Shown here piece after piece: positions 8,756 through 17,546 of a stretch of DNA of 40,009 bases. The notes below the pieces were generated by a model, which saw nothing but the letters and a program-made list of their open reading frames with translations, made no database searches and was not told the DNA's origin. The stretch is from positions 1-40,009 of the forward strand of contig CAYRMO010000010.1 in assembly GCA_964425355.1 (NCBI GenBank). The letters run 5' to 3'. Both the position numbers and the translations under genes were made by a program. Numbering within the stretch: position 1 is the first letter of the stretch; the number at the start of each line of letters is the position of its first letter. The stretch comes from Litorimonas sp964425355. Lineage in GTDB: Bacteria; Pseudomonadota; Alphaproteobacteria; Caulobacterales; Maricaulaceae.

Positions 8756-10303
8756 ATGATGTATCCAAGACACTTTGCGAATATTACGCCGGAAAAAACC
8801 GCCGTCATGATGTCAGATGGAAGCGCGTCATTGAGTTTTAAGGCGTTAGAAGAAAAAGCAAATAAAGCCGCCCAATTGTTTCGAGCTGCTGGCCTTAAAC
8901 CAGGGGATAAAGTCGCTTTCTTGCTTCCCAATTGTATCGACGTCTTTCCCTTTTGTTGGGGCGCTCAGCGGGCTGGTCTTTTATTCGTACCTATTCCAAC
9001 CAAGTCGACGATAGATGAAGCGGCCTACCTGATCGAGGATAGCGGCGCGGTTTTACTGCTATCGTCACTGCAATGCCCAGCCGCGCAGATAGATGGATTT
9101 GAAGACCATCTTGGATCCACCGAAAAATATATTTTGGAAACCCCACCCTCCAAAAACTGGAAAAACTGGGAAACGACTTTAGGTGATTTTCCAACAACTC
9201 CAATAGATCATGAGGTCGCCGGACAAGCCATGCTTTATTCCTCTGGCACGACAGGCCGACCAAAAGGGATAACGCCGCATTACGGGGTGGGCAAACCGCT
9301 CGAAGAACCTGACCTGCTTTGTCAGTTAATGGCTCACGCTTTTCATGTCAGTGACAAAGCCGTTTTTCTGTCCCCCGCTCCGCTCTATCATGCAGCCCCT
9401 CTCCGTTGGACAATGTGCGCGCAAGCGCTTGGCGCAAAGACAATCGTCATGCCGCGATTTGATCCGATAGAAACGTTAGAAGTGATAGAGCGAGAAGCCG
9501 TGACAGATGCTCAATTCGTCCCGACACATTTTGTGCGCATGTTAAAAATGCCAGAGGCTGATCGTTTGAATTATGACGTCTCAAGCATAAGAATGGCTGT
9601 CCACGCAGCCGCCCCCTGCCCAGTCGAAATCAAACAAGACATGTTCGATTGGTGGGGCGATGTTATCTATGAATATTATGCCGGCTCCGAAGGTGTTGGC
9701 ATGACCCTCGCCACGCCCGAAGGTTGGAAAAGCCATCCAGGAACCGTCGGGCAAGCTATCTTGGGAACGCCGCATATTTGTGACGAAGCGGGCGAACCCT
9801 TGCCAACCGGCGAGATTGGGCAAATCTATTTCGAAAGTGAAATTGAATTTAATTATCACAATGATAACGAGAAAACCAAAAGTGTTTATAATCAATATGG
9901 CTGGGGATCTTTCGGCGATGTCGGCTATTTGGACGAAGATAATTTTCTATATCTAACGGACCGCAAGAGTTTTATGATCATATCTGGCGGCGTGAATATA
10001 TACCCGCAAGAGATTGAAAACCTTCTGATTACGCATCCTGATGTATCGGATGTCGCTGTTATCGGCGCACCGGACCCAGACTTTGGGGAAAAGGTTGTCG
10101 CGATCATAGAGCCCGCCAATCATTCCCAAAACAAAGATGAGCTGGCAGCAACCCTTAACGCTTTTTGTCGAACAACGCTGTCTTCAATAAAGCTCCCCAA
10201 ACAGATCGATTTTATTGACGAATTGCCGCGCACAGAAACAGGGAAAATGATGAAACGTCTGTTGCGAGATGAATATTGGGAAGAGAAAAACGGAAATCAG
10301 TAA
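8756..10303 (+). CDS. AMP-forming acyl-CoA synthetase (fatty-acid type), 515 aa
   Basis: A complete class I adenylate-forming ligase. The ATP loop YSSGTTGRPKG lies near residue 162-172, EYYAGSEG is the adenine-binding region, GDVGYLDEDNFLYLTDRK and GGVNIYPQEIEN mark the hinge, and TETGKMMKR near the end holds the catalytic Lys. It converts a free acid, ATP and CoA to acyl-CoA, AMP and pyrophosphate. It begins MMYPRHFANITPEKTAVMM; either of two adjacent ATGs (8756, 8759) may be used, after GGGA at about nine bases. It is preceded by operator copy 2 and followed by a convergent crotonase and a crotonase stub. Its sequence differs clearly from the other two intact synthetases (12570, 24833), so it probably has another substrate. 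Confidence 0.93.
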   Translation: MMYPRHFANITPEKTAVMMSDGSASLSFKALEEKANKAAQLFRAAGLKPGDKVAFLLPNCIDVFPFCWGAQRAGLLFVPIPTKSTIDEAAYLIEDSGAVLLLSSLQCPAAQIDGFEDHLGSTEKYILETPPSKNWKNWETTLGDFPTTPIDHEVAGQAMLYSSGTTGRPKGITPHYGVGKPLEEPDLLCQLMAHAFHVSDKAVFLSPAPLYHAAPLRWTMCAQALGAKTIVMPRFDPIETLEVIEREAVTDAQFVPTHFVRMLKMPEADRLNYDVSSIRMAVHAAAPCPVEIKQDMFDWWGDVIYEYYAGSEGVGMTLATPEGWKSHPGTVGQAILGTPHICDEAGEPLPTGEIGQIYFESEIEFNYHNDNEKTKSVYNQYGWGSFGDVGYLDEDNFLYLTDRKSFMIISGGVNIYPQEIENLLITHPDVSDVAVIGAPDPDFGEKVVAIIEPANHSQNKDELAATLNAFCRTTLSSIKLPKQIDFIDELPRTETGKMMKRLLRDEYWEEKNGNQ

Positions 10304-10368
10304 ATGCAAAAGATCATGAGTCAAGCATAGCCCTTCAAATCAAAAAGCCCTAAAAACCTGGCAACGAG

Positions 10369-10446
10369 CTATTTATGGCTTGCCGTTGGGCGATTTAGCG
10401 TCACCCATGTAACCGCTCCAATATGTTCGACTTCGATTTCAGCCAT
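10369..10446 (-). pseudogene. Enoyl-CoA hydratase N-terminal stub
   Basis: Minus-strand ATG at 10446 gives MAEIEVEHIGAVTWVTLNRP followed by TASHK and TAG. The first 20 residues are the typical opening of a crotonase-family protein (strand, turn, VTLNRP). Nothing homologous follows, so nearly the whole gene has been lost. It starts 12 bases after the stop of the intact crotonase at 10458, as a second operon gene would. The match is by motif only and is short. Confidence 0.6.
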
Positions 10447-10457
10447 AAATTGTTAAC

Positions 10458-11243
10458 CTATGTATTCGTCCATTTCGGCTTACGCTTCTCAACAAAGGCT
10501 AAGACACCCTCTGTCGCATCATTTGTCGCCATAAGTTTCGCCATATGCTTACCAGAGCTATCAATAGACTCGTTCATTCGTTCCAAGGCATCCAGCTCGT
10601 TTAACACGCGTTTCGATGTTTTCATGGCGGAGGGTGAAGATAGAAGGAGCTTCTGCGCAAAGGCGCGTGCATCTTCCATAACGCCTGAGCCCGTATGCTC
10701 AGAGACGTGATTTATGACTCCATATTCCAAGGCTTTATCAGGGCCAAAATGATCCCCCGTTAGAATGAGCTCCATAGCTTTTTTACGGCCAATTTGACGG
10801 CTTAGGCGCTGAATGCCACCAGCCGCTGCGAATAACCCAACTTTGACTTCCGGCAAGGCGAATAAGGCATTTTGCGCGGCTATAATAACGTCACTAGCCA
10901 TGGCGATTTCCATTCCGCCGCCCATGGCAATACCGTTGGCAGCTGCTATGACGGGCTTCTCACGATCATAGCGCGAGGTGATGCCACCAAAGCCTGATTT
11001 GGGAATAGATATGTCCCCGCCTGTTTGGGTGGCTTTCAAATCATTACCGCTACAAAACGCTTTGTCTCCAGCACCCGTAATAATGCCAACCCAAAGTTCC
11101 TTATCACTTTCCAGTTGATCAAAAGCCTCCGCCAGTTCTCGGTGGGCGGGGCCATGGAGCGCATTATAGGCCTTTGGCCGGTTCAGCGTGATCTCCATAA
11201 TCGGGCCGTCAATTTTGACATCTATAAATTCATAAGTTTTCAT
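10458..11243 (-). CDS. Enoyl-CoA hydratase, 261 aa
   Basis: A full-length crotonase fold enzyme. The N-terminal EITLNRPKAYNAL leads to the oxyanion-hole segments KAFCSGNDLKA and GIAMGGGMEIAM. Both glutamates that do hydration in classical enoyl-CoA hydratase can be placed: the Glu of GGGMEIA and the Glu of ALPEVKVGL, followed by AAGGIQRLSR. It should add water to trans-2-enoyl-CoA. The gene is divergent from the acyl-CoA dehydrogenase at 11348, and operator copy 3 lies between them, so the two could be co-regulated. AAGG is found upstream of the ATG. Chain-length preference cannot be read. Confidence 0.92.
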   Translation of the reverse strand: MKTYEFIDVKIDGPIMEITLNRPKAYNALHGPAHRELAEAFDQLESDKELWVGIITGAGDKAFCSGNDLKATQTGGDISIPKSGFGGITSRYDREKPVIAAANGIAMGGGMEIAMASDVIIAAQNALFALPEVKVGLFAAAGGIQRLSRQIGRKKAMELILTGDHFGPDKALEYGVINHVSEHTGSGVMEDARAFAQKLLLSSPSAMKTSKRVLNELDALERMNESIDSSGKHMAKLMATNDATEGVLAFVEKRKPKWTNT

Positions 11244-11300
11244 AAAAACTGCCTTGTAGTTCGAATTGCGCTTGCAAAAACATGTTGACCAGTTCTATAA

Positions 11301-11318
11301 ACTTTACGGACGTAAAGC
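11301..11318 (+). promoter_or_regulatory. TetR-type palindromic operator, copy 3 (divergent crotonase / acyl-CoA dehydrogenase)
   Basis: ACTTTACGGACGTAAAGC, one of the best copies, with 7-base arms CTTTACG and CGTAAAG around two central bases. It lies in the 104-base space between the crotonase (start 11243, minus) and the acyl-CoA dehydrogenase (start 11348, plus). Confidence 0.72.
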
Positions 11319-11347
11319 AACCTATCTACATCGCAAATGAGAGTCTC

Positions 11348-12523
11348 ATGAGAAATTTTACTGAAGAACAAAATATGTTCCGAGAATCCTATCGTCGCTT
11401 TCTTGAGGCTGAGGTTGTCCCGCATATGGACCGCTTCCGCGAACAAGGCATTGTCGACCGTGAAATATTCCAAAAAGCTGGCGAGCAAGGCATGCTCATG
11501 ATTTGGCCAGACGAAAAATATGGCGGCTTAGGCGATGATGATTTTCGGTATGAACAGGTCATTATTGAGGAGACCGCAAGAGCCAATGTCGGAGAGTGGT
11601 TCAACACACTCCACTCAAGGCTCGTCGGCCCTTACTTCAAAACCATTGGCAATGAAGAACAAAGAAAGCGTTTCTTACCTAAGTGCATTTCTGGCGAAAC
11701 GATTTTAGCCGTCGCCATGACTGAACCCGGTGCCGGGTCAGATCTTTCCGGGATGAAGACAACCGCAAAAGACATGGGCGACCATGTTTTATTAAACGGC
11801 TCCAAAACCTATATCTCAAACGGCATTAACGCCGATGTCGTCATCGTTGCCGGTAAATATATTCCCGAGGGCGAAACCCAACCGCCGAACAAACATGCCA
11901 TGACACTTTGTATCGTGGAACGTGGCATGAAGGGCTTTGAACGTGGTCAAAACCTCAAGAAAATGGGCCTGCCCGCACAAGACACGGCCGAGTTATTTTT
12001 CGATGATGTCGTCATTCCAAAGGAGAATATTTTAGGAACACCTGGCAATGGGTTTATTCATTTAATGGAAGGTCTCGCCGAAGAACGTTTAATTGCTGGC
12101 GCGGGTTATGTCGCCAGTGCTCGGGTCGCTTTTGACATAACGCGAGACTTCGTGATTGAGCGTCAGGTCTTTGGAAAACGCTTAGCTGATATGCAGAACA
12201 CGCAATTCAAAATGGCCGAACTCGACACAGATATTGATATCTTCCAAGTCTATATCGATCACCTTGTCGCCCTCCACAATAAAGGCCAATTGACGGCCAA
12301 TATGGCGGCTAAGGCAAAGCTCCAAGGCTCAGAAATTCAGTGGCGCATGGTGGATGAAGGTGTTCAGCTTCACGGCGGCGCTGGCTATATGGAAGAATAT
12401 CCAATTTGCGGCATGTTCACGGGCGCGCGCATTAATCGTATCTTGGCCGGCTCTTCAGAAATTATGAAATTGATTATCGGACGAGATATTTTTTCACAAA
12501 AATATCAATCCCCTTTGAGTTGA
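11348..12523 (+). CDS. Acyl-CoA dehydrogenase, 391 aa
   Basis: A complete FAD acyl-CoA dehydrogenase. An N-terminal helical domain (MRNFTEEQNMFRESYRRFLE) leads to the flavin/substrate region VAMTEPGAGSDLSGMKT and TYISNGINADV. The C-terminal domain has RQVFGKRLADMQNTQFKMAE, VQLHGGAGYMEEYP and, near the end, RILAGSSEIMK, whose Glu is at the usual catalytic-base position. It introduces a 2,3-double bond into acyl-CoA and gives electrons to ETF. The frame is open further upstream to an ATG at 11282, but that would place operator copy 3 inside the gene and add a non-homologous leader; ATG 11348 starts at the normal family N-terminus. It heads an operon with the genes at 12570 and 14297. Confidence 0.93.
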   Translation: MRNFTEEQNMFRESYRRFLEAEVVPHMDRFREQGIVDREIFQKAGEQGMLMIWPDEKYGGLGDDDFRYEQVIIEETARANVGEWFNTLHSRLVGPYFKTIGNEEQRKRFLPKCISGETILAVAMTEPGAGSDLSGMKTTAKDMGDHVLLNGSKTYISNGINADVVIVAGKYIPEGETQPPNKHAMTLCIVERGMKGFERGQNLKKMGLPAQDTAELFFDDVVIPKENILGTPGNGFIHLMEGLAEERLIAGAGYVASARVAFDITRDFVIERQVFGKRLADMQNTQFKMAELDTDIDIFQVYIDHLVALHNKGQLTANMAAKAKLQGSEIQWRMVDEGVQLHGGAGYMEEYPICGMFTGARINRILAGSSEIMKLIIGRDIFSQKYQSPLS

Positions 12524-12569
12524 TTGGCAATATTTGTATCCAGAAATATAAATAAAATACGAGGGAAAC

Positions 12570-14258
12570 ATGGCATTGAATTTTGATAAACCCGTTAAAC
12601 GGCCTCAACCTTGGCTCAAAATTTATGAAGAGATCAATCTCAACGTTCCGACCTTAGATGACCGGACCCTCGCTGAACAATTAGCGCGCCACGCCAAAGA
12701 AAGGCCTGAAGCACCCGCTTTGATGTTTTACGACAAGGTCTTTAATTATGGCGAATTTGATATAGAAGTTGGCAAATTAGCGAACGCCTTACGGGGACTT
12801 GGAATTGAAAAAGGCGATGTCATCGGTTTGCTCATGCCAAACACCCCGCAATATGCTATCGCCGCTGGGGCCCTCAGTCGTCTTGGCGCGATCGGAACAG
12901 GGCTGTCTCTATTGGCTTCACCGCCTGAACTTGCCTATCAAATTAACGATTGTAATGCGAAAATCGTGATTGCTCTAAGCGATCTCGCCCCGAAATTAGA
13001 GGCCATGTCAGACGTGCCCAACAATCTACAAAAGGTCATTGTGACTGGGGCGGCAGATTATCTCGCGCCCAGCCCGTTTGAGTTACCCGCCATCTCCGGC
13101 ATCAAGGTCGTGGCTTTGACCGACGTGATTTCGGGCGCCTCTGACCAATGTGACCAAGTCCCAATGCATTGGAATGATACCTTCATGATCCAATATACGG
13201 GCGGAACGACAGGCCGACCAAAAGGGGCACAGCTCACGATACGTAACCTCATGCACAACCCAGCCATAAATAATGCTATGGGCAGTGACTTAGAGCTTGG
13301 TGCCGAAGTCATGGCAACCCCCTTCCCCTGTTTCCATATTGCTGGCTTTTATAGTCTCTGTGCAAGTGTTCGCTATGCCTGCCTATTTCCGCTTCTTCCA
13401 AACCCCAGAGATCTTGAATTATTTATAAAATATTTAAATGCTTATCCACCCACGCGCTTGGGCGCCGTCCCTGCCTTAACTGAGATGCTCCTCGCGACAG
13501 AAGGGTTTAAAACCGTCGATTTGAGCAATCTTAAAGCCTGGGGTTCAGGCGCAGCCCCTATTTCCAGTCAGACGGTCAAGGCGCTTTGCGACCGGATTGG
13601 TGACGGTAAACTCTCTGACGCCTTCGGCATGACCGAAACGACCGGCGCCTATATAAACAACCCCCCAAAGCGCTATAAATTTGGGTCTGTTGGGATTCCA
13701 CTCCCAACAACAGATATCCGAATTATGGATGTTGAGACAGGTACCAAAGAAATGCCAACTGGGGAACCAGGTGAAATATGTGCATCTGGGCCTCAAGTCA
13801 TGAAAGGCTATATCAATCTTCCAGATGAAACCGCGAATTCCCTTCGAAATATTGACGGGCGAACCTATATGTATTCCGGAGATGTTGGCTATGTTGATGA
13901 GGAAGGCTTTCTCTTCTTATGTGACCGCGCCAAGGATATGCTCATTGTGGGCGGCTTCAAAGTTTTCTCAGTCGAAATTGAAGACAAGCTCAGCTCCCTG
14001 CCTCTGGTTGAAATGTCCGCCATTGTCGGCGAACCAGACAAAGCCCGGCCCGGAAATGACATTGTCCATTTATTCGTTCAATTATCAGAGCCTCATAAGT
14101 CAAAAAATGAAGATGAGCTTCGAACTGAGTTGATGGAATTTTTCGCGGCAAATATGGCTGTCTATAAGAAGCCTAAAGCCATTCATTTCGTTGACGCTAT
14201 TCCGCTTACGCCCATTGGCAAAATCGACAAAAAAGCTCTGCGCGCACCCCTCGCATAA
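12570..14258 (+). CDS. AMP-forming acyl-CoA synthetase, 562 aa (paralogue of the gene at 24833)
   Basis: A complete adenylate-forming ligase: ATP loop QYTGGTTGRPKGAQ near residue 209-222, FGMTETTGAYINNPP, GDVGYVDEEGFLFLCDRAKD, hinge and core GGFKVFSVEIEDKL, and C-terminal TPIGKIDKKALR with the catalytic Lys. It begins with the PWLKIYEEI leader that is also seen in the synthetase at 24833, and the last third is nearly the same in both, so they are paralogues. GAGGGA lies just before the ATG. Only 46 bases separate it from the acyl-CoA dehydrogenase before it and 38 from the double dehydrogenase after it, so activation and first oxidation are encoded together. Substrate unknown. Confidence 0.93.
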   Translation: MALNFDKPVKRPQPWLKIYEEINLNVPTLDDRTLAEQLARHAKERPEAPALMFYDKVFNYGEFDIEVGKLANALRGLGIEKGDVIGLLMPNTPQYAIAAGALSRLGAIGTGLSLLASPPELAYQINDCNAKIVIALSDLAPKLEAMSDVPNNLQKVIVTGAADYLAPSPFELPAISGIKVVALTDVISGASDQCDQVPMHWNDTFMIQYTGGTTGRPKGAQLTIRNLMHNPAINNAMGSDLELGAEVMATPFPCFHIAGFYSLCASVRYACLFPLLPNPRDLELFIKYLNAYPPTRLGAVPALTEMLLATEGFKTVDLSNLKAWGSGAAPISSQTVKALCDRIGDGKLSDAFGMTETTGAYINNPPKRYKFGSVGIPLPTTDIRIMDVETGTKEMPTGEPGEICASGPQVMKGYINLPDETANSLRNIDGRTYMYSGDVGYVDEEGFLFLCDRAKDMLIVGGFKVFSVEIEDKLSSLPLVEMSAIVGEPDKARPGNDIVHLFVQLSEPHKSKNEDELRTELMEFFAANMAVYKKPKAIHFVDAIPLTPIGKIDKKALRAPLA

Positions 14259-14296
14259 AATTATTCGCCTAAAGTAACTCGAATGAAAGTCGGAAC

Positions 14297-16657
14297 ATGA
14301 ATCTGCAATTCTCAGAAGACGATCAATTAATTCAGGATCAAGTCGATAAATATTTGAGCCGCAACTCTGATATTTCAGAAGTCCGGTCCGTCCTAGACGG
14401 CAAAGCCTCATACTCTAAAGCTGTTTGGAAAGGGCTCGCCGATATGGGCTTAATGGGGATTAATATTCCGTCTGATTATGGCGGTTTAGACATGTCCTAT
14501 AAGACCCTTTGTCTTGTTGCACAAAGCCTTGGCAATCATGCCGCGGCCATTCCCTTTTCTTCATCCGTCTATTTGGCGACCGAAGCCATTACTCAATTTG
14601 GGAGTGAGGCGCAGAAATCGAAATATCTACCGCAACTTGCGAGCGGCGACTTGATTGGGGCACTCGCTGTGACGGAAACAATCGAAGAGCTAACTAACGC
14701 CTCGCTCAGCACTCATGTTAAAGCTGGCAAATTAAGCGGAACCAAACTTGCCGTCGCCGCTGGCGGTATTGCTGATATAGCCATTGTGTTGGCCAAGGGA
14801 GATAAAAGCGCCTCCCTCTATATCGTTGAACTCAACGGCGACAGCGTATCGTGCGAAGACGTCAGCACCATTGATCCAACGCACAATACATCAACAGTGA
14901 GTTTTGACGGCGCCCCTGCTGATTTATTGGGCGTTGACGGAGCTGGCTGGGAGCAGTTGCAAGCCCTTTATGACCGTGCGGCCGTAATGATGGCGTTTGA
15001 GCAAATTGGCGGCGCTCAGGCCGCATTGGATATGGCCGTGGCCTATTCAAATCAACGTTACGCTTTTGGTCGGCCAATTGGCTCGTTCCAAGCGCTGAAA
15101 CATATGATGGCAGATATGTATACAGCCTTACGTCTGGCGGAATCCAATTGCTTTGCAGCGGCGGATGGTTTGGAAAATAATAGTGACAATTTGCCCCTCT
15201 TGGCTGCGACAGCGCGTGTCTCCGCGATTAACGCGTTTCAGAGATGCACCAAGGACAATATTCAAGTCCATGGCGGCATGGGGTTCACTTGGGAATTTAA
15301 TTGCCACATCTATTATCGTCGCTCAAATTACCAAGCCTTAGAGTTGGGCGGACTCAATGTTTGGGAAGACCGTCTCGTTGAGATGATCCTCGCGCAAGAT
15401 CCGAGCGAGTCCGAAGTGCAGCATGTCGACCCTGACGAGACAAGCATAGCCTTCCGAAAAGTGGTCAAAGACTGGATTGCGGAAAATGCGCCTACACATC
15501 TCAAACCACACCTCGAATCCAGTACTTTTGGTAGCCTAAATACCGGCGATGAAAATCCTGTCGCAGCGTCTAAAGCGTGGCAAAAGAAAAAGGCGGAGAA
15601 TGGATGGGCCGCTATGATGTGGCCAAAAGCCTATGGTGGTCGCGGCGCAAGCCCCATGGAAAATATAATTTGGCAACAAGAAGAAGGTGTTTACGGCGCG
15701 CTAACGGGTAGCTTTATCATCGGCCAAGGCATGATTGGCCCGACATTAATTGCCTATGCGTCTGAGACCCATAAAAAACAATATCTTCCAAAGCTCGCCA
15801 GCGGAGAAGAAATTTGGTGTCAATTATTCTCAGAACCTGCCAGCGGATCTGATCTTGCTGGGCTCCGTACAAAAGCCGTCAAGGATGGCGATGACTGGGT
15901 TATCAATGGCCAAAAGATTTGGACCTCAGGCGCGCATTATTCAGATTTCGGTATGATCCTTACGCGAACAGATCCAAGCGTTGCGAAACATCGTGGCCTA
16001 ACCATGTTCTTCTTCGACATGCGCTCCCCTGGCGTTGAGGTACGACCGATCAAACAAATAAATGGCGACAGCTCATTTAACGAAGTCTATTTTGAGAATG
16101 TCCGTATTCCCGACACGCAACGATTGGGCGGCGTGGGCGATGGTTGGAAAGTGGCTCTAACCACATTGATGAATGAGCGTATGGCCATTGGCGGCACGAT
16201 TGAAACCGGTGTTCCGGACTTCCTCGACCTCGTTAAGAGCCTAACCCTCGACAACGCTAAAGCTACAGCTCGCGCAGATGTTCGGTCTAAATTAGCAGAT
16301 TTCTATTACAAAGCGGCAGGCCTTAAAAATACAAGTATTCGTGCTATTAGCCTTGTGTCTATGGGCGGCATGCCTGGACCTGAAAACTCTATCGGGAAGC
16401 TTGTCGCCGGTACGCTCATGCAAGACTTGACCAAATATGCCATGGACCTACAAGGCTTTGGCTCCGTGATAAATGACCCAAAAATTGCGGATAAAAATGC
16501 ACGTTTCCAGGCCATGTTAATGCGCTCGCCCGCTGTCAGGATCGAAGGCGGGACCGACGAAATATTGCGCAATATTATTGCTGAACGTGTCCTCGGACTG
16601 CCCGCTGATATGCGCGCGGATAAAGGCATGGCATTTGACGAAATCCCGACGGGGTGA
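14297..16657 (+). CDS. Tandem acyl-CoA dehydrogenase (two ACAD domains in one chain), 786 aa
   Basis: Twice the family's usual length, with two ACAD units. Unit 1 (residues about 1-375) runs from MNLQFSEDDQLIQDQVDKYL through RYAFGRPIGSFQALKHMMAD and IQVHGGMGFTWEF, but its flavin-loop region is degenerate (AVTETIEELTNAS instead of a TEPxxGSD motif). Unit 2 (about 385-786) has a canonical FSEPASGSDLAGL, WVINGQKIWTSGAH, and VRIEGGTDEILRNI, where the Glu suits the catalytic base. Fused pairs of this kind are known from mycobacterial FadE34-type steroid side-chain dehydrogenases and parallel the two-subunit steroid ACADs, where one subunit is catalytic and the partner structural. Here unit 2 looks like the active half. 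Function on a bulky substrate is inference. Last gene of the 11348 operon. Confidence 0.92.
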   Translation: MNLQFSEDDQLIQDQVDKYLSRNSDISEVRSVLDGKASYSKAVWKGLADMGLMGINIPSDYGGLDMSYKTLCLVAQSLGNHAAAIPFSSSVYLATEAITQFGSEAQKSKYLPQLASGDLIGALAVTETIEELTNASLSTHVKAGKLSGTKLAVAAGGIADIAIVLAKGDKSASLYIVELNGDSVSCEDVSTIDPTHNTSTVSFDGAPADLLGVDGAGWEQLQALYDRAAVMMAFEQIGGAQAALDMAVAYSNQRYAFGRPIGSFQALKHMMADMYTALRLAESNCFAAADGLENNSDNLPLLAATARVSAINAFQRCTKDNIQVHGGMGFTWEFNCHIYYRRSNYQALELGGLNVWEDRLVEMILAQDPSESEVQHVDPDETSIAFRKVVKDWIAENAPTHLKPHLESSTFGSLNTGDENPVAASKAWQKKKAENGWAAMMWPKAYGGRGASPMENIIWQQEEGVYGALTGSFIIGQGMIGPTLIAYASETHKKQYLPKLASGEEIWCQLFSEPASGSDLAGLRTKAVKDGDDWVINGQKIWTSGAHYSDFGMILTRTDPSVAKHRGLTMFFFDMRSPGVEVRPIKQINGDSSFNEVYFENVRIPDTQRLGGVGDGWKVALTTLMNERMAIGGTIETGVPDFLDLVKSLTLDNAKATARADVRSKLADFYYKAAGLKNTSIRAISLVSMGGMPGPENSIGKLVAGTLMQDLTKYAMDLQGFGSVINDPKIADKNARFQAMLMRSPAVRIEGGTDEILRNIIAERVLGLPADMRADKGMAFDEIPTG

Positions 16658-16673
16658 TTTTAATCTCCCCTCC

Positions 16674-16724
16674 ATCGTCGCTCTTGGGCCTGTCCCAAGG
16701 GTCCTTAATACGATATGGCGATGA
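16674..16724. repeat. REP-like hairpin element, copy 2
   Basis: The hairpin CTTGGG-CCTGT-CCCAAG (16683-16699) is flanked by GTCCTTAATACGAT and lies between near-inverted ends ATCGTCGC and GCGATGAC. It sits in the convergent gap after the double dehydrogenase and may serve as a bidirectional transcript end. Same plan as the elements at 8561 and 16826. Confidence 0.65.
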
Positions 16725-16825
16725 CATCCTATTTACGAGAGATTTGCATTAACGGTCCTAGGGATAAACTTCGTGCATTTTTACAAAATGCACAGAGAAG
16801 ACGTTTAACGTAAGCCCACACCTAA

Positions 16826-16872
16826 ATCGTCGCCCTCGGGCCTGTCCCGAGAGTCTTTAATGCGATGTAAAC
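16826..16872. repeat. REP-like hairpin element, copy 3
   Basis: ATCGTCGC followed by the hairpin CTCGGG-CCTGT-CCCGAG (16835-16851) and GTCTTTAATGCGATG. About 150 bases from copy 2, in the same orientation, and just after the stop of the nitroreductase gene. The stem bases differ from copy 2 in a compensating way (CTTGGG/CCCAAG against CTCGGG/CCCGAG), which says the hairpin itself is conserved. Confidence 0.68.
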
Positions 16873-16874
16873 TC

Positions 16875-17540
16875 TCACCCCAGAAAAGACGACGTCTCCG
16901 CAAGGTCCGCCCTTGGCATTTTCACTTCATTTATTTTGGCACCCTCATCCGCATAGCCAAAAGAAATTCCGCATAAGATACCGTTTTCTTCCGGAATGTC
17001 ACACATCTCAAAGATTTGGTCCGGATAAAATGCCAAAGCGCCTTGAGGGATACTTGCCAATCCATATTCGACGAATAGCAACATAAGGGATTGCAAATAA
17101 ATACCGATATCAACGGCATTCACCGCGCCCATATATTTAGGCATTGAAATAAAGGCGACATGTGGGGCTCCAAAAAATTGCCAATTTTTGAGCATCAAAT
17201 TTTGCCTAGCTTCTTTGTCGCTTCTCTCAATGCCCATGACGCCGTAATAGTCGGCACCACACGCCCGTTGCCGATCTTTATAGACCCCTTGCAAATCCTG
17301 ATCACCTGGTTGGAAGGCAGGGCTCGGTGGCTTTCCACTCATAAGTTCCGTAACAATATTTTTCTCTAGATCATCACGTTGTGTTCCGGAAACGACCGCA
17401 ACATGCCAAGGCTGAGTATTACAATTTGAAGCGCTATGCTGTGCGAGTTCAAAAATTTCTTGGATGACAGCGTCAGGCACTTGATCCTTTTTAAAGCCTC
17501 TAATTGACCGTCTCTGTTTTATCGCTTCACTGACTTTCAT
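16875..17540 (-). CDS. Nitroreductase-family FMN oxidoreductase, 221 aa
   Basis: Complete nitroreductase fold protein. The N-terminal FMN-binding motif IKQRRSIRGFKKDQVP is followed by ASNCNTQPWHVAVVSG, the usual second FMN segment, and a C-terminal GILCGISFGYAD. Such enzymes use NAD(P)H and FMN to reduce nitro groups, quinones or enones, or act as hydride-transfer enzymes on physiological substrates. It is the last gene of a three-gene minus operon, starting 6 bases after the crotonase stop, so its natural role is probably a reduction step on a CoA-ester or ring intermediate rather than nitro reduction. That role is inferred from position only. Confidence 0.9.
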   Translation of the reverse strand: MKVSEAIKQRRSIRGFKKDQVPDAVIQEIFELAQHSASNCNTQPWHVAVVSGTQRDDLEKNIVTELMSGKPPSPAFQPGDQDLQGVYKDRQRACGADYYGVMGIERSDKEARQNLMLKNWQFFGAPHVAFISMPKYMGAVNAVDIGIYLQSLMLLFVEYGLASIPQGALAFYPDQIFEMCDIPEENGILCGISFGYADEGAKINEVKMPRADLAETSSFLG

Positions 17541-17546
17541 AAATAT

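Noticed and set aside
11282..12523. Longer acyl-CoA dehydrogenase form starting at ATG 11282.
   Set aside because: It would place operator copy 3 within the gene and add an unrelated leader; ATG 11348 begins at the family N-terminus.
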